The notes below the pieces were generated by a model that made no database searches, had not been told where the DNA came from, and worked only from the letters and a program-made list of their open reading frames with translations. A DNA stretch of 37,166 nt, taken from the IMG/VR virus record IMGVR_UViG_3300013092_000001, positions 1 through 37,166 of that record. One strand, 5' to 3'. Both the position numbers and the translations under genes were made by a program. Below are positions 30,709 to 37,166 of this stretch, piece by piece. This stretch comes from a virus. Every line of letters starts with the position of its first letter. Position 1 is the stretch's first letter.

Positions 30709-30977
30709 CCAACGCCGAAGCGCGCGCCCTGCACAAGGGCATGTTCGTGGCGAGCCCCCATTCAACGCCCGCCTATCGTATCCGGAAGCTCGCAGAAGAT
30801 CCGTGGGTCAGTGAGGACTTGTCGATCGTGCGACTGCTCATCGTGGGCAATGCCGGCGCTTGGGTTCCCCCGGATGATTACATGGCCGCCCCGGGGCCGG
30901 AGACGGCTTTCACGTGGAGCATCAGCAAGCACATGTTCGTCTCGCGGTACGCCGAGAGGGAGCATCACCATGCCTAA
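30705..30977 (+). CDS. Small hypothetical protein
   Basis: The 90-residue protein starts at ATG 30705 (ATGA overlap; an upstream ATG at 30693 lies inside the previous gene). It contains ARALHKGMFVASPHSTPAYRIRKL, visible core KGMFVASPHSTPAYRI, then a beta section LSIVRLLIVGNAGAWVP. Two short basic-hydrophobic strands suggest a small beta-barrel, but no family is recognised. A His-rich end overlaps the next gene. Confidence 0.6.
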   Translation: MTNAEARALHKGMFVASPHSTPAYRIRKLAEDPWVSEDLSIVRLLIVGNAGAWVPPDDYMAAPGPETAFTWSISKHMFVSRYAEREHHHA

Positions 30978-31167
30978 GCTTTGGCGGACGACCTGCTGCG
31001 GCGCGCACGTCGACGATTACAAGACCGTCGAATGCCCGGATTGCGGCGCCGAGTGCGAGACGGAGGCGGCTGATATCGGGTTCGACGAGGAGGAACCGCA
31101 CATGACGCTCGCGCAACAGCGAGAAGCGTGGGGCGGCGAGAATGGCGGCGATGGACGGGACGACTAA
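30970..31167 (+). CDS. Small zinc-ribbon-like protein
   Basis: The 65-residue product has TTCCGAHV (Cys9, Cys10) and CPDCGAEC (Cys22, Cys25, Cys29), a zinc-ribbon arrangement. An acidic tail follows. It overlaps the previous gene by eight bases. The role is unknown; such ribbons often bind nucleic acids or partner proteins. Confidence 0.65.
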   Translation: MPKLWRTTCCGAHVDDYKTVECPDCGAECETEAADIGFDEEEPHMTLAQQREAWGGENGGDGRDD

Positions 31168-31188
31168 CCCCAAGGAGGCGCAACGCCG

Positions 31189-31344
31189 ATGAAGAAGCAA
31201 CTTCCCGAATGGCGACCGACGGATGGCCCACTTATTCCCTCGCGGCCGAAGACCTACAACGAGGAATGCGCCGCGACCGGCGGCCGGTCCTATCAGCTCG
31301 CGAAGAAACAGGAACCGGCCGCCGAAGTCGAGGACGACGAATGA
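31189..31344 (+). CDS. Very small hypothetical protein (51 residues)
   Basis: The start at ATG 31189 is well supported by AAGGAGG at 31172-31178. The product begins MKKQLPEWRPTDGPLIP, has a single Cys in YNEECAATGG and ends with an acidic tail. It overlaps a possible upstream start of the next gene by ATGA (31341-31344). No function can be assigned. Confidence 0.65.
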   Translation: MKKQLPEWRPTDGPLIPSRPKTYNEECAATGGRSYQLAKKQEPAAEVEDDE

Positions 31345-31406
31345 CCCGGCCGCTACGTGCTTCCGTTCTTCTGCGTCCGCAAGAGCCCATCACCCACGGA
31401 GTAACG

Positions 31407-31613
31407 ATGGACACGCAGCACATCTTCACGCACCACGCACCGATTGTCGACCAGATCGCTAAGTATCAGGCCATCCGGGAGGCCGGGAAGGTGCTCGCCG
31501 ATGTGATCATTGAAAACGCACCGGCCGGCGCAGATCAGACTGCCGCGATTCGCAAGGTGCGCGAAGCGGTGATGACCGCGAATGCCGCGATCGCATTGGA
31601 CGGGCGGCTGTAG
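31407..31613 (+). CDS. Probable Acb2/Tad1-family nucleotide-sequestering anti-defence protein
   Basis: The 68-residue product starts MDTQHIFTHHAPIVDQIAKY. It has a helical pair: KYQAIREAGKVLADVIIENAP (core YQAIREAGKVLADVI) and AAIRKVREAVMTANAAIAL. This pattern (short N-terminal H-x-P, first helix with IR, second helix ending EAVMTANAAIA) matches the Acb2/Tad1 hairpin domain of phage proteins that bind cyclic nucleotide signals of CBASS and Thoeris defence. ATG 31407 follows GGAG; a start at 31341 would give 90 residues. It lies just before a methyltransferase gene, in an accessory operon. The match is from recall of the family pattern. Confidence 0.7.
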   Translation: MDTQHIFTHHAPIVDQIAKYQAIREAGKVLADVIIENAPAGADQTAAIRKVREAVMTANAAIALDGRL

Positions 31614-32864
31614 GTGAAGCCTTCGTCCCTGCCCGCCATCCGGAATCGCATCACCGGCCACGGCGATGTTGACCCGGCGCAACTCCTCGCAAACGCGCGG
31701 AACTTTCGCCGGCACCCGAACGTGCAACGTGACGCCTTGCGCGGATCGCTTGACGAACTCGGCTGGCTGAAAACCATCATCGTCAACGAGAGTACCGGCA
31801 ACGTCGTCGACGGGCACGCCCGGATCGAGGAGGCCTTGCAGCGGCGCGAGCCGTTGGTCCCGGTGACCTATATCAACCTGACCGAGGCCGAGGAGCGGTT
31901 GGCGCTCGCCGTGCTGGACGAGATCTCCGCAATGGCGGTGCGCGACGATGACGCGCTCGCGGCGCTGCTCGGCGAGATCGAGACGACCGACACGGCGCTG
32001 ACGGCCTTGCTTGATTCGATGCAGCCGGCCGATGCCGGCTCCTCTGGAATCCTCGATGGAATGGACCCGGATGATGTGCCCGATCCGCCGCCGGTTCCGC
32101 GCTCGCGTCTCGGTGACATTTATCAGCTTGGAAACCACAGGTTGGTCTGCGGCGATTCTGCCGATGCCGCTGTATGGGAATCCTTGATGGCGGGTAGGGG
32201 GGGGGCCGACATGCTTTGGACCGACCCTCCGTACGGTGTCGCGTATGTCGGCAAGACGAAAGACGCGCTGACGATCGAGAACGACGCCCTGAGCACCGAG
32301 GGATTGTCGGATCTCCTGCGCGCCGTCTTCGATCTCGCGCTGGTGCACGGCCGACCCGGGGGCGCTTGGTATGTCGCTTCGCCCGCCGGGCCCTTGCAGG
32401 AGACCTTCGGCGCCCTGCTCATCGAACTCGGCGTCATGCGGCAGTGCTTGGCGTGGGTGAAGGATCAGTTCGTGATGGGGCGGTCGGACTATCACTATCG
32501 CCACGAGCCCGTCTACTATGGCTGGAAGCCCGGCGCGGCCCATCGCTGGTTCGGTGGTCGCGACAAGGATTCCGTGCTCGACGAGCCTCGGCCGCGCCGC
32601 AGCGTGGAGCACCCCACGATGAAGCCGGTCGCCTTAATTCAGCGCTGCATCGAGAATTCAACACTACCCGGAGACACCGTCGTCGACCCCTTTGGAGGCT
32701 CGGGCACCACGCTCATCGCCGCCGAAGCATGCGGTCGAACGGCTCTGATGATTGAACTTGACCCGCGCTATATAGATGTCATCGTATCCCGATGGGAACG
32801 CGCGACGGGAAGAGCGCCGGTGCTGACGCGGTTGACAGATAAGGAGATTGACGGTGACTCATAA
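31614..32864 (+). CDS. ParB-like domain fused to a DNA methyltransferase
   Basis: The 416-residue product has an N-terminal ParB/Srx-like domain (NARNFRRHPNVQRDALRGSL; TGNVVDGHARIEEA, about 61-74) and a beta-class methyltransferase. Catalytic motif IV DPPY is at 204-207, and AdoMet-binding motif I DPFGGSGTTL at about 355-364. It methylates adenine (N6) or cytosine (N4) in DNA, which can shield phage DNA. GTG 31614 directly abuts the previous stop. A run of nine G (32197-32205) sits just before motif IV. The gene partly overlaps the next start at 32854. Confidence 0.88.
   Translation: MKPSSLPAIRNRITGHGDVDPAQLLANARNFRRHPNVQRDALRGSLDELGWLKTIIVNESTGNVVDGHARIEEALQRREPLVPVTYINLTEAEERLALAVLDEISAMAVRDDDALAALLGEIETTDTALTALLDSMQPADAGSSGILDGMDPDDVPDPPPVPRSRLGDIYQLGNHRLVCGDSADAAVWESLMAGRGGADMLWTDPPYGVAYVGKTKDALTIENDALSTEGLSDLLRAVFDLALVHGRPGGAWYVASPAGPLQETFGALLIELGVMRQCLAWVKDQFVMGRSDYHYRHEPVYYGWKPGAAHRWFGGRDKDSVLDEPRPRRSVEHPTMKPVALIQRCIENSTLPGDTVVDPFGGSGTTLIAAEACGRTALMIELDPRYIDVIVSRWERATGRAPVLTRLTDKEIDGDS
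32197..32205 (+). repeat. Nine-G homopolymer inside the methyltransferase gene
   Basis: The run encodes part of AGRGGADM, directly before the DPPY motif. Loss or gain of one G would frameshift the enzyme before its active site. Homopolymer tracts in modification genes are known phase-variation sites in bacteria. It could also be a place of sequencing error. Confidence 0.9.
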
Positions 32865-33378
32865 TCAGACACATGCGCAACGGCTGGAATCCGCCGAGAC
32901 CACGGGGAAGGTGCTCGACCTCCGGAAGGGAGGGGCGAGCTATTCGCAGATCGCCGCCGAAATGACGAAGAACGGCCACAAGCTGTCGCGGCAGCGGTGC
33001 CATATCATCGTGCAGAACGCATTGAAGGAGCTGCGCGAGAAATTGTCGGTCGAAGCCGCCGACGTGCGCACGCTCGAACTCGAACGGCTGGACGCGATGT
33101 GGCTGGCGCTCTACCCGAAACGAAAGGAGCCGCGCGTCGCGGACTCGCTGGTGCGGCTCATGGACCGCCGGGCGAAGCTGCTCGGGCTCGATGCACCGAA
33201 GCGGATCGAGCAGACCGGCAGGGACGGTGGCCCGATCGAATACGATCTCTCCGGGCTCTCGGTCGAGGAATTGCGTGCACTCCTGATGGTGCTCGACAAG
33301 GCAACGCCGGTCATTCCGGCCGATGATGACGATGATGACGACGAAGGGGAGGAAGGGAACGATGCGCCAACAGGATGA
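32854..33378 (+). CDS. Terminase small subunit candidate
   Basis: The 174-residue product has an N-terminal HTH (SYSQIAAEMTKNGHKLSRQRC, core YSQIAAEMTKNG), then a helical stretch KELREKLSVEAADVRTLELERLDAMW and the block DRRAKLLGLDAP. This last pattern is common in phage small terminase-like proteins. A very acidic end follows (a run of eight Asp/Glu residues). GTG 32854 is preferred over TTG 32848 because AAGGAG at 32841 gives normal spacing. It would recognise phage DNA and load TerL, which lies about 5 kb downstream if the genome is circular. Confidence 0.7.
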   Translation: MTHNQTHAQRLESAETTGKVLDLRKGGASYSQIAAEMTKNGHKLSRQRCHIIVQNALKELREKLSVEAADVRTLELERLDAMWLALYPKRKEPRVADSLVRLMDRRAKLLGLDAPKRIEQTGRDGGPIEYDLSGLSVEELRALLMVLDKATPVIPADDDDDDDEGEEGNDAPTG

Positions 33379-33700
33379 ACGTGTACACCGACAGGAAGCG
33401 CTCTCTGCGCGGCCGATTGCCGAACTCGTTGCCGGCTATCCGGATCTCGCGCACCGCGTGCAGTCCGGCGTTGCCTTTCGTCTCGAAGCCGATCCGACCG
33501 GCGGCACTCCGAAGCATCTGCGAACGGGCGTGGATCTCGCGCGTGCTGAATTTGGCGGGCTGGCAATCTTGCTGGTGCGCAAGGGCCTCATCACCGAAGC
33601 CGAGTATTTCGCGGCCATCGTCGAGGGCGTGGAAGACGAGGTCGATCGCATGGAGCGCGCGATGGAAGGCACAACCGGCGTGAAGATCAAGCTCCTCTGA
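33362..33700 (+). CDS. Hypothetical protein after the TerS candidate
   Basis: The 112-residue product starts at ATG 33362 inside the end of the previous gene, after GGGGAGGAAGGG. It has a mid-section AHRVQSGVAFRLEADPTGG, a helix FGGLAILLVRKGLITEAEYF and a helix EDEVDRMERAMEG. No family is recognised with confidence. It may be a packaging accessory by position. The longer frame from 33323 would run through the Asp-rich region of TerS. Confidence 0.7.
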   Translation: MRQQDERVHRQEALSARPIAELVAGYPDLAHRVQSGVAFRLEADPTGGTPKHLRTGVDLARAEFGGLAILLVRKGLITEAEYFAAIVEGVEDEVDRMERAMEGTTGVKIKLL

Positions 33701-33702
33701 GT

Positions 33703-33730
33703 TTGACGGCGAGGGTGTGGCGGATATAGG
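33703..33730 (+). promoter_or_regulatory. Promoter candidate before the fibre genes
   Basis: TTGACG (33703-33708, one mismatch to TTGACA) and TATAGG (33725-33730) have a 16-bp spacing in the 53-bp gap before ATG 33754. It could drive the two fibre-like genes. The -10 box matches four of six consensus bases. Confidence 0.45.
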
Positions 33731-33753
33731 TTCGGACATTCCTCGGAGGAGCC

Positions 33754-34266
33754 ATGACCGAACCGACCGCCGTTCTTTATGCGCCCGCCGGCGTGACCGC
33801 CATCAACGGTGCGAACGGCATTGTGTACATCGTGTCCGCGACGCGCGAAGTCACGGTGCCAGTTTCGATGATCCCGACGCTGCTCGCCGCCGGCTTCCTG
33901 CAATCCTCGGTGGAGCCGGCGTCGATCACGAATGCGATGATCTCGCCGACGGCCGCGATTGCGAAGTCGAAGCTTGCCGCACTGGCGATCGTGAATGCCG
34001 ACGTGGACGCTGCCGCTGCGATCGCCAGCTCGAAACTGGCCGATGGTCCGACCGCGACGCCGACGGCTTCGAAGATCGCGAAGTACGACGCAAGCGCGAA
34101 CCTTGCCGCCGCGACCGGCGTGACCGTTGGTGCCGGCAAGGTGATCGGCGTTCAGGCGGCAGCGATCCCGAATGCGAGCGCCGGAACGATCATCGACGCC
34201 GAGGCACGCACGGCGTTGAATGCCCTGCTCGCCGCGTGTCGCACGCACGGTCTCATCGCGACGTAA
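33754..34266 (+). CDS. Fibre-associated or minor structural protein
   Basis: The 170-residue product is Ala/Thr/Ser-rich. It has a short beta N-terminus (AVLYAPAGVTAINGANGIVYIV) and repeated ITNAMISPTAAIAKSKLAAL and AAIASSKLADG segments. Close relatives of these (VTNAMINAAANIADTKL) appear in the large fibre at 34396. The pattern is typical of phage fibre shafts. GGAGGAG precedes ATG 33754. It may be a minor fibre, a head fibre or a fibre-base component. Confidence 0.7.
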   Translation: MTEPTAVLYAPAGVTAINGANGIVYIVSATREVTVPVSMIPTLLAAGFLQSSVEPASITNAMISPTAAIAKSKLAALAIVNADVDAAAAIASSKLADGPTATPTASKIAKYDASANLAAATGVTVGAGKVIGVQAAAIPNASAGTIIDAEARTALNALLAACRTHGLIAT

Positions 34267-34319
34267 GTACACTGGCCCGGCTGTGACGAGGCTCACGACC
34301 TCCGAACTTCAGGACCCCT

Positions 34320-34367
34320 GACCCGGACCCTGCGCGTTGCTCGCGGGGTTCGGGTCTTGTACCTTTT
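34320..34367 (+). terminator. Intrinsic terminator between fibre genes
   Basis: Bases 34320-34334 (GACCCGGACCCTGCG) pair with 34342-34356 as a 15-bp stem with two G-T wobbles and a seven-base loop, followed by TTGTACCTTTT. This is a good intrinsic terminator. It ends the transcript of the 33754 gene, and would limit read-through into the fibre. Confidence 0.65.
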
Positions 34368-34395
34368 GCCAAACGCCCGAACGAGGTAGCCGGCA

Positions 34396-37166
34396 ATGCC
34401 CGCAACGACCCGCTTCAGTCTCGATGGTGGCTTCGTGCCGCTCGCGCAGGAGATCGGCGGGTTCGTCGCCGGGGATCGCGCCGAGGCGGCGATCCTGATT
34501 ACCGGCTTTGATCCGGTCACCGACGTCATCGAGCAGATCGTCTTCACGGCGAAGCTCAACCCGGCCGACGCCGACAACGCGCCGACGACCGTCCAGAAGG
34601 TGCTCATTCCCGGCAATCCGGCGAATGGCACGATCACCGCGTACGAAGGCGGCGTGACGGTTCTCGCGCAATTCGACCTCCTGCCGGCGGACACGCTGGT
34701 TCTCCTGCAGCAGCACGTGTACGACGTTCGGATCTGGGTCGCACGTTCCGGATCGACGTACGATCGCACGGTGCAGACCGGCAACACGGTCTCCCTGCAG
34801 GGCGTGACGTCGCAAACACAGTACACCTATCCGACGGTTCAATGGGCGTCGATCCAGCACACGCCGACGACGATCGCCGGGTACGGGATCACGGACGCAT
34901 ACACGAAGACCGAGAGCGACGCGCGCTATCTCCTCGCGGCGGGCGGCGATGGCTCGCACCTGACGAACCTCTCGGCCTCGCAACTGTCGAGCGGCATCGT
35001 CCCCTCGGCCCGCATGGTCGGCGCCTATGCCGGGATTACCGGCCTCGGCACGCTCGGCTCGCTCGCCGTCACGGGCTCGATCACGGCCGCGTCGTTCGTG
35101 GGCGCGCTCACGGGATCCGTGACCGGCAACGTCGCGGGCGTCGTGACCGGCTCGCTCGTCGGCAACGCATCGACCGCGACTCAGCTTCTCAATCCTCGCA
35201 CGATCAACGGTGTCGCCTTCGACGGCACGGCGAATATCACGATCACGTCGACGCTCACGAATGCGCTGACGTTCGGGACGTACCTCACCGGCGGGAGCTT
35301 CAACGGCTCGGCGCCGGTCACGATCGGGATCAACGCGGCAACGGCCGCGACGCCCTCGACGATCGTCGCGCGCGATGCCTCGGGCAATATCACCGGGAAC
35401 CTCATCTCGGCGTACGACTTCGTCGGGCCGCTGACGGGCGTTGTCACGGGCTCGCTGATCGGCAACGCGGACTCCGCGACGAAGCTCGCGGTTGCGCGCT
35501 CGATCACGCTGACCGGCGACGTCACCGGCACGAACACGACGGATTTCTCGGCGGGCGTCTCGATCGCCCTCGCGATTGCGGCGGGCGCCGTGACGAATGC
35601 GATGATCAACGCGGCGGCGAACATCGCCGATACGAAGCTCGGCACGATCGCGACCGCGTCGAAGGTCTCAAACTCGGCGACGACGGCGACGGCATTGAAC
35701 ACGGCGTCGGCCATTGTGGCGCGCGACGGCTCGGGCAACTTTGCGGCCGGGACGATCACGGCGACGATCACCGGCAACGCCGACACGGCGACGAAGCTCT
35801 CGACCGCGCGCACGTTCGCGATCACGGGCGACGGCTCCGGCTCGTCCTCGGCGGATCTCGCGACCGGCGTCTCGATCGCGCTGACGCTGGCAACCGTGCC
35901 GACGACGAAGGGCGGGACCGGCCTGACGAGCTTCACGGCGGGCGACGTGCCTTATTTCGCGACGGGGACCGCGCTCTCGAAGCTCGGCATCGGCGCCGCG
36001 AATGCGGTCATGACGTCGAGTGGCACGGCGCCGCAATGGTCGACGGCCTTGACCGGCTTGACCTCCGTGACCTCGACGGCCTTCGTCGGTACGCTCTCGA
36101 CGGCCGCGCAACCGAACGTGACGAGCCTCGGGACGCTAACCGCGCTCACGATCTCCGGCGCACTCTCGGCCGGGGCGACGACCTGCACGTCGACGATCGC
36201 GGTCGCGGGAACGTCGTCCTTCGGGAATACGCTGACGATCAGCCTCGGCGGCGCGGCGATCACGGGGAACGTGACGATCTCCGGCACGCTCGCCAGCGGC
36301 TCGCAAACGATCACGGGAACGATGATCTCCTCGGGCGCGTTGACGGTCTCCTCGGGCGGCGCCTCGATCACGGGCGCGGTGACGCTCTCCTCGACGCTGG
36401 CGATCGGCGGCGCGCTCTCGGGCGTGACAACGCTCGCGACGTCCTCGACGATCAACGGACAGACGATCAGCGCGACGGCCGCGCTCACGGGCTCGCTGAC
36501 TGTCGCGACGACGCTCGGCGTGACGGGCGACTTCTCCGTGAATGGCGCACAGTTCACCGTCGCCTCGGCAACCGGGAACGCCGTCCTCGCGGGCACGCTG
36601 ACCGTCAACGGCGCGGCGACGTTCGCGCCTTCGGGCGTCGCGGCGATCCCCGCGACGTTCACGGGCAAGTACGGCGTCTCAGGGGCGGTCAGTCTCGGCG
36701 TGTGGCAACGGCTCGGCGGCGCGGTCGCGGCGGCAATGATCTACGACGACGCGCAATCACCGCTAAACATCGGCGTCGGCACGACAACGGATCATGGCTT
36801 CCGGATCCTGACGAATAACACGACGCGGCTTACCGTCGATCATCTCGGTCGCGTGACGATCGGCGCGACGCCTTTCGGCAATACGAACGTCTTCGGCATC
36901 GAGTTGAACAACGCGTCGACGTCGCTGATCGAGGGCGCGGCGATCGACGTCAACAATGCCGACACGACGGTCGGGAACTATTCCGCGCTCACGCTCTCGC
37001 AAACGGTCGGCGCGACCGGGAACAACGGCGTCACGCTGGCCGCGAAGCATACGAGCCGGACGGGCGGAGCGCGGACTTCGGACTTCGAGCTTTACACCTA
37101 CGCGGTGAGCGCGCCGGTCCTCGCGCTGCAGATCACGAGTGCGCTCGCGGCGACATTCGGCGGGAC
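34396..37166 (+). CDS. Very long tail fibre protein, 3' end beyond the window
   Basis: ATG 34396 (GAGG upstream) opens a frame that remains open to the last base, at least 923 codons. The N-terminus (MPATTRFSLDGGFVPLAQEIG; first 150 residues) is a compact beta domain likely to attach to the virion. AGYGITDAYTKTESDARYL (near 160-178) is a recurrent fibre motif. Long Thr/Ala/Ser/Gly-rich repeats with VTGNVAG/TGSLVGNA and GALTVSSG-type units follow, plus TKGGTGLTSFTAGDVPYF (about 503-520). After about residue 800 the sequence changes to a mixed domain (LTNNTTRLTVDHLGRVTIG) typical of a pre-tip intramolecular chaperone or knob region. It is partial here. Confidence 0.87.
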   Translation, partial: MPATTRFSLDGGFVPLAQEIGGFVAGDRAEAAILITGFDPVTDVIEQIVFTAKLNPADADNAPTTVQKVLIPGNPANGTITAYEGGVTVLAQFDLLPADTLVLLQQHVYDVRIWVARSGSTYDRTVQTGNTVSLQGVTSQTQYTYPTVQWASIQHTPTTIAGYGITDAYTKTESDARYLLAAGGDGSHLTNLSASQLSSGIVPSARMVGAYAGITGLGTLGSLAVTGSITAASFVGALTGSVTGNVAGVVTGSLVGNASTATQLLNPRTINGVAFDGTANITITSTLTNALTFGTYLTGGSFNGSAPVTIGINAATAATPSTIVARDASGNITGNLISAYDFVGPLTGVVTGSLIGNADSATKLAVARSITLTGDVTGTNTTDFSAGVSIALAIAAGAVTNAMINAAANIADTKLGTIATASKVSNSATTATALNTASAIVARDGSGNFAAGTITATITGNADTATKLSTARTFAITGDGSGSSSADLATGVSIALTLATVPTTKGGTGLTSFTAGDVPYFATGTALSKLGIGAANAVMTSSGTAPQWSTALTGLTSVTSTAFVGTLSTAAQPNVTSLGTLTALTISGALSAGATTCTSTIAVAGTSSFGNTLTISLGGAAITGNVTISGTLASGSQTITGTMISSGALTVSSGGASITGAVTLSSTLAIGGALSGVTTLATSSTINGQTISATAALTGSLTVATTLGVTGDFSVNGAQFTVASATGNAVLAGTLTVNGAATFAPSGVAAIPATFTGKYGVSGAVSLGVWQRLGGAVAAAMIYDDAQSPLNIGVGTTTDHGFRILTNNTTRLTVDHLGRVTIGATPFGNTNVFGIELNNASTSLIEGAAIDVNNADTTVGNYSALTLSQTVGATGNNGVTLAAKHTSRTGGARTSDFELYTYAVSAPVLALQITSALAATFGG

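Noticed and set aside
34842-36818. Plus-strand frame of 658 codons rich in Arg and Asp
   Set aside because: It is an out-of-frame reading of the tail fibre, whose own frame (from 34396) shows clear fibre motifs and stays open to the window end.
1-37166. tRNA genes, integrase, CI-type repressor and insertion sequences
   Set aside because: None could be recognised by reading either strand; small or divergent tRNAs cannot be excluded without a covariance search.

Overview
This window is a stretch of a tailed-phage genome (siphovirus type, HK97-fold capsid, long non-contractile tail). It is GC-rich, very densely packed and coded entirely on the + strand. Adjacent genes usually join through ATGA, GTGA or TGATG overlaps. 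No ribosomal, tRNA, integrase or CI-type repressor gene was seen, and no DNA polymerase, primase or helicase gene. The tail-tip set (DUF2460, DUF2163/Gp84, NlpC/P60, large tip protein) has the order known from Rhodobacter gene transfer agents and related phages of alphaproteobacteria. A Gram-negative, possibly alphaproteobacterial, host is therefore plausible but not proven.

Layout. 1-2.8 kb: endonuclease VII/HNH, two small proteins and the large terminase. 2.8-8.0 kb: portal fused to a MuF-like domain, prohead protease fused to a scaffold-like region, and a major capsid protein with an inserted beta domain, followed by a strong hairpin. 8.1-11.5 kb: head-tail connector, tail completion, terminator and tube proteins and a frameshifted tail assembly chaperone. 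11.5-19.1 kb: tape measure and the GTA-like tail tip. 19.1-21.8 kb: lysis cassette with holin candidates, a CHAP endolysin, a membrane-anchored HExxH protein and a further envelope protein. 21.8-28.9 kb: an early operon with an HTH regulator, YqaJ exonuclease, a probable annealing protein, an SMC/RecF-like ATPase, a VRR-NUC nuclease, a second membrane HExxH protein and several unknowns. 28.9-29.27 kb: the only long non-coding gap, with six DnaA-box-like sites (probable replication origin) and a promoter. 29.27-32.9 kb: a second accessory operon with a hexapeptide-repeat beta-helix protein, small regulators, a probable Acb2/Tad1-family anti-defence protein and a ParB-methyltransferase fusion with a nine-G tract. 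32.85-37.17 kb: a small-terminase candidate, a fibre-like protein, a terminator and a very long tail-fibre gene that runs off the window end.

How it fits together. The structural genes run as one late block ending in lysis. Two accessory/early transcripts start at promoters that share the same 16-bp palindrome (CTTGCGGAATCGCAAG) placed identically over the -35 box, at 21865 and 29184. This suggests one regulator controls both, and the HTH protein at 22267 is the obvious candidate. Replication seems to rely on the host, with DnaA-type boxes for initiation and a phage-coded exonuclease/annealing/ATPase set for recombination. If the genome is circular or circularly permuted, the order is TerS - fibre - HNH - TerL, so the fibre lies between the two terminase subunits.

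The most unusual points are the shared operator pair, the origin next to the 12 x 18-bp repeat gene, the Acb2-like protein beside a possibly phase-variable methyltransferase, and two separate membrane-anchored HExxH proteins.
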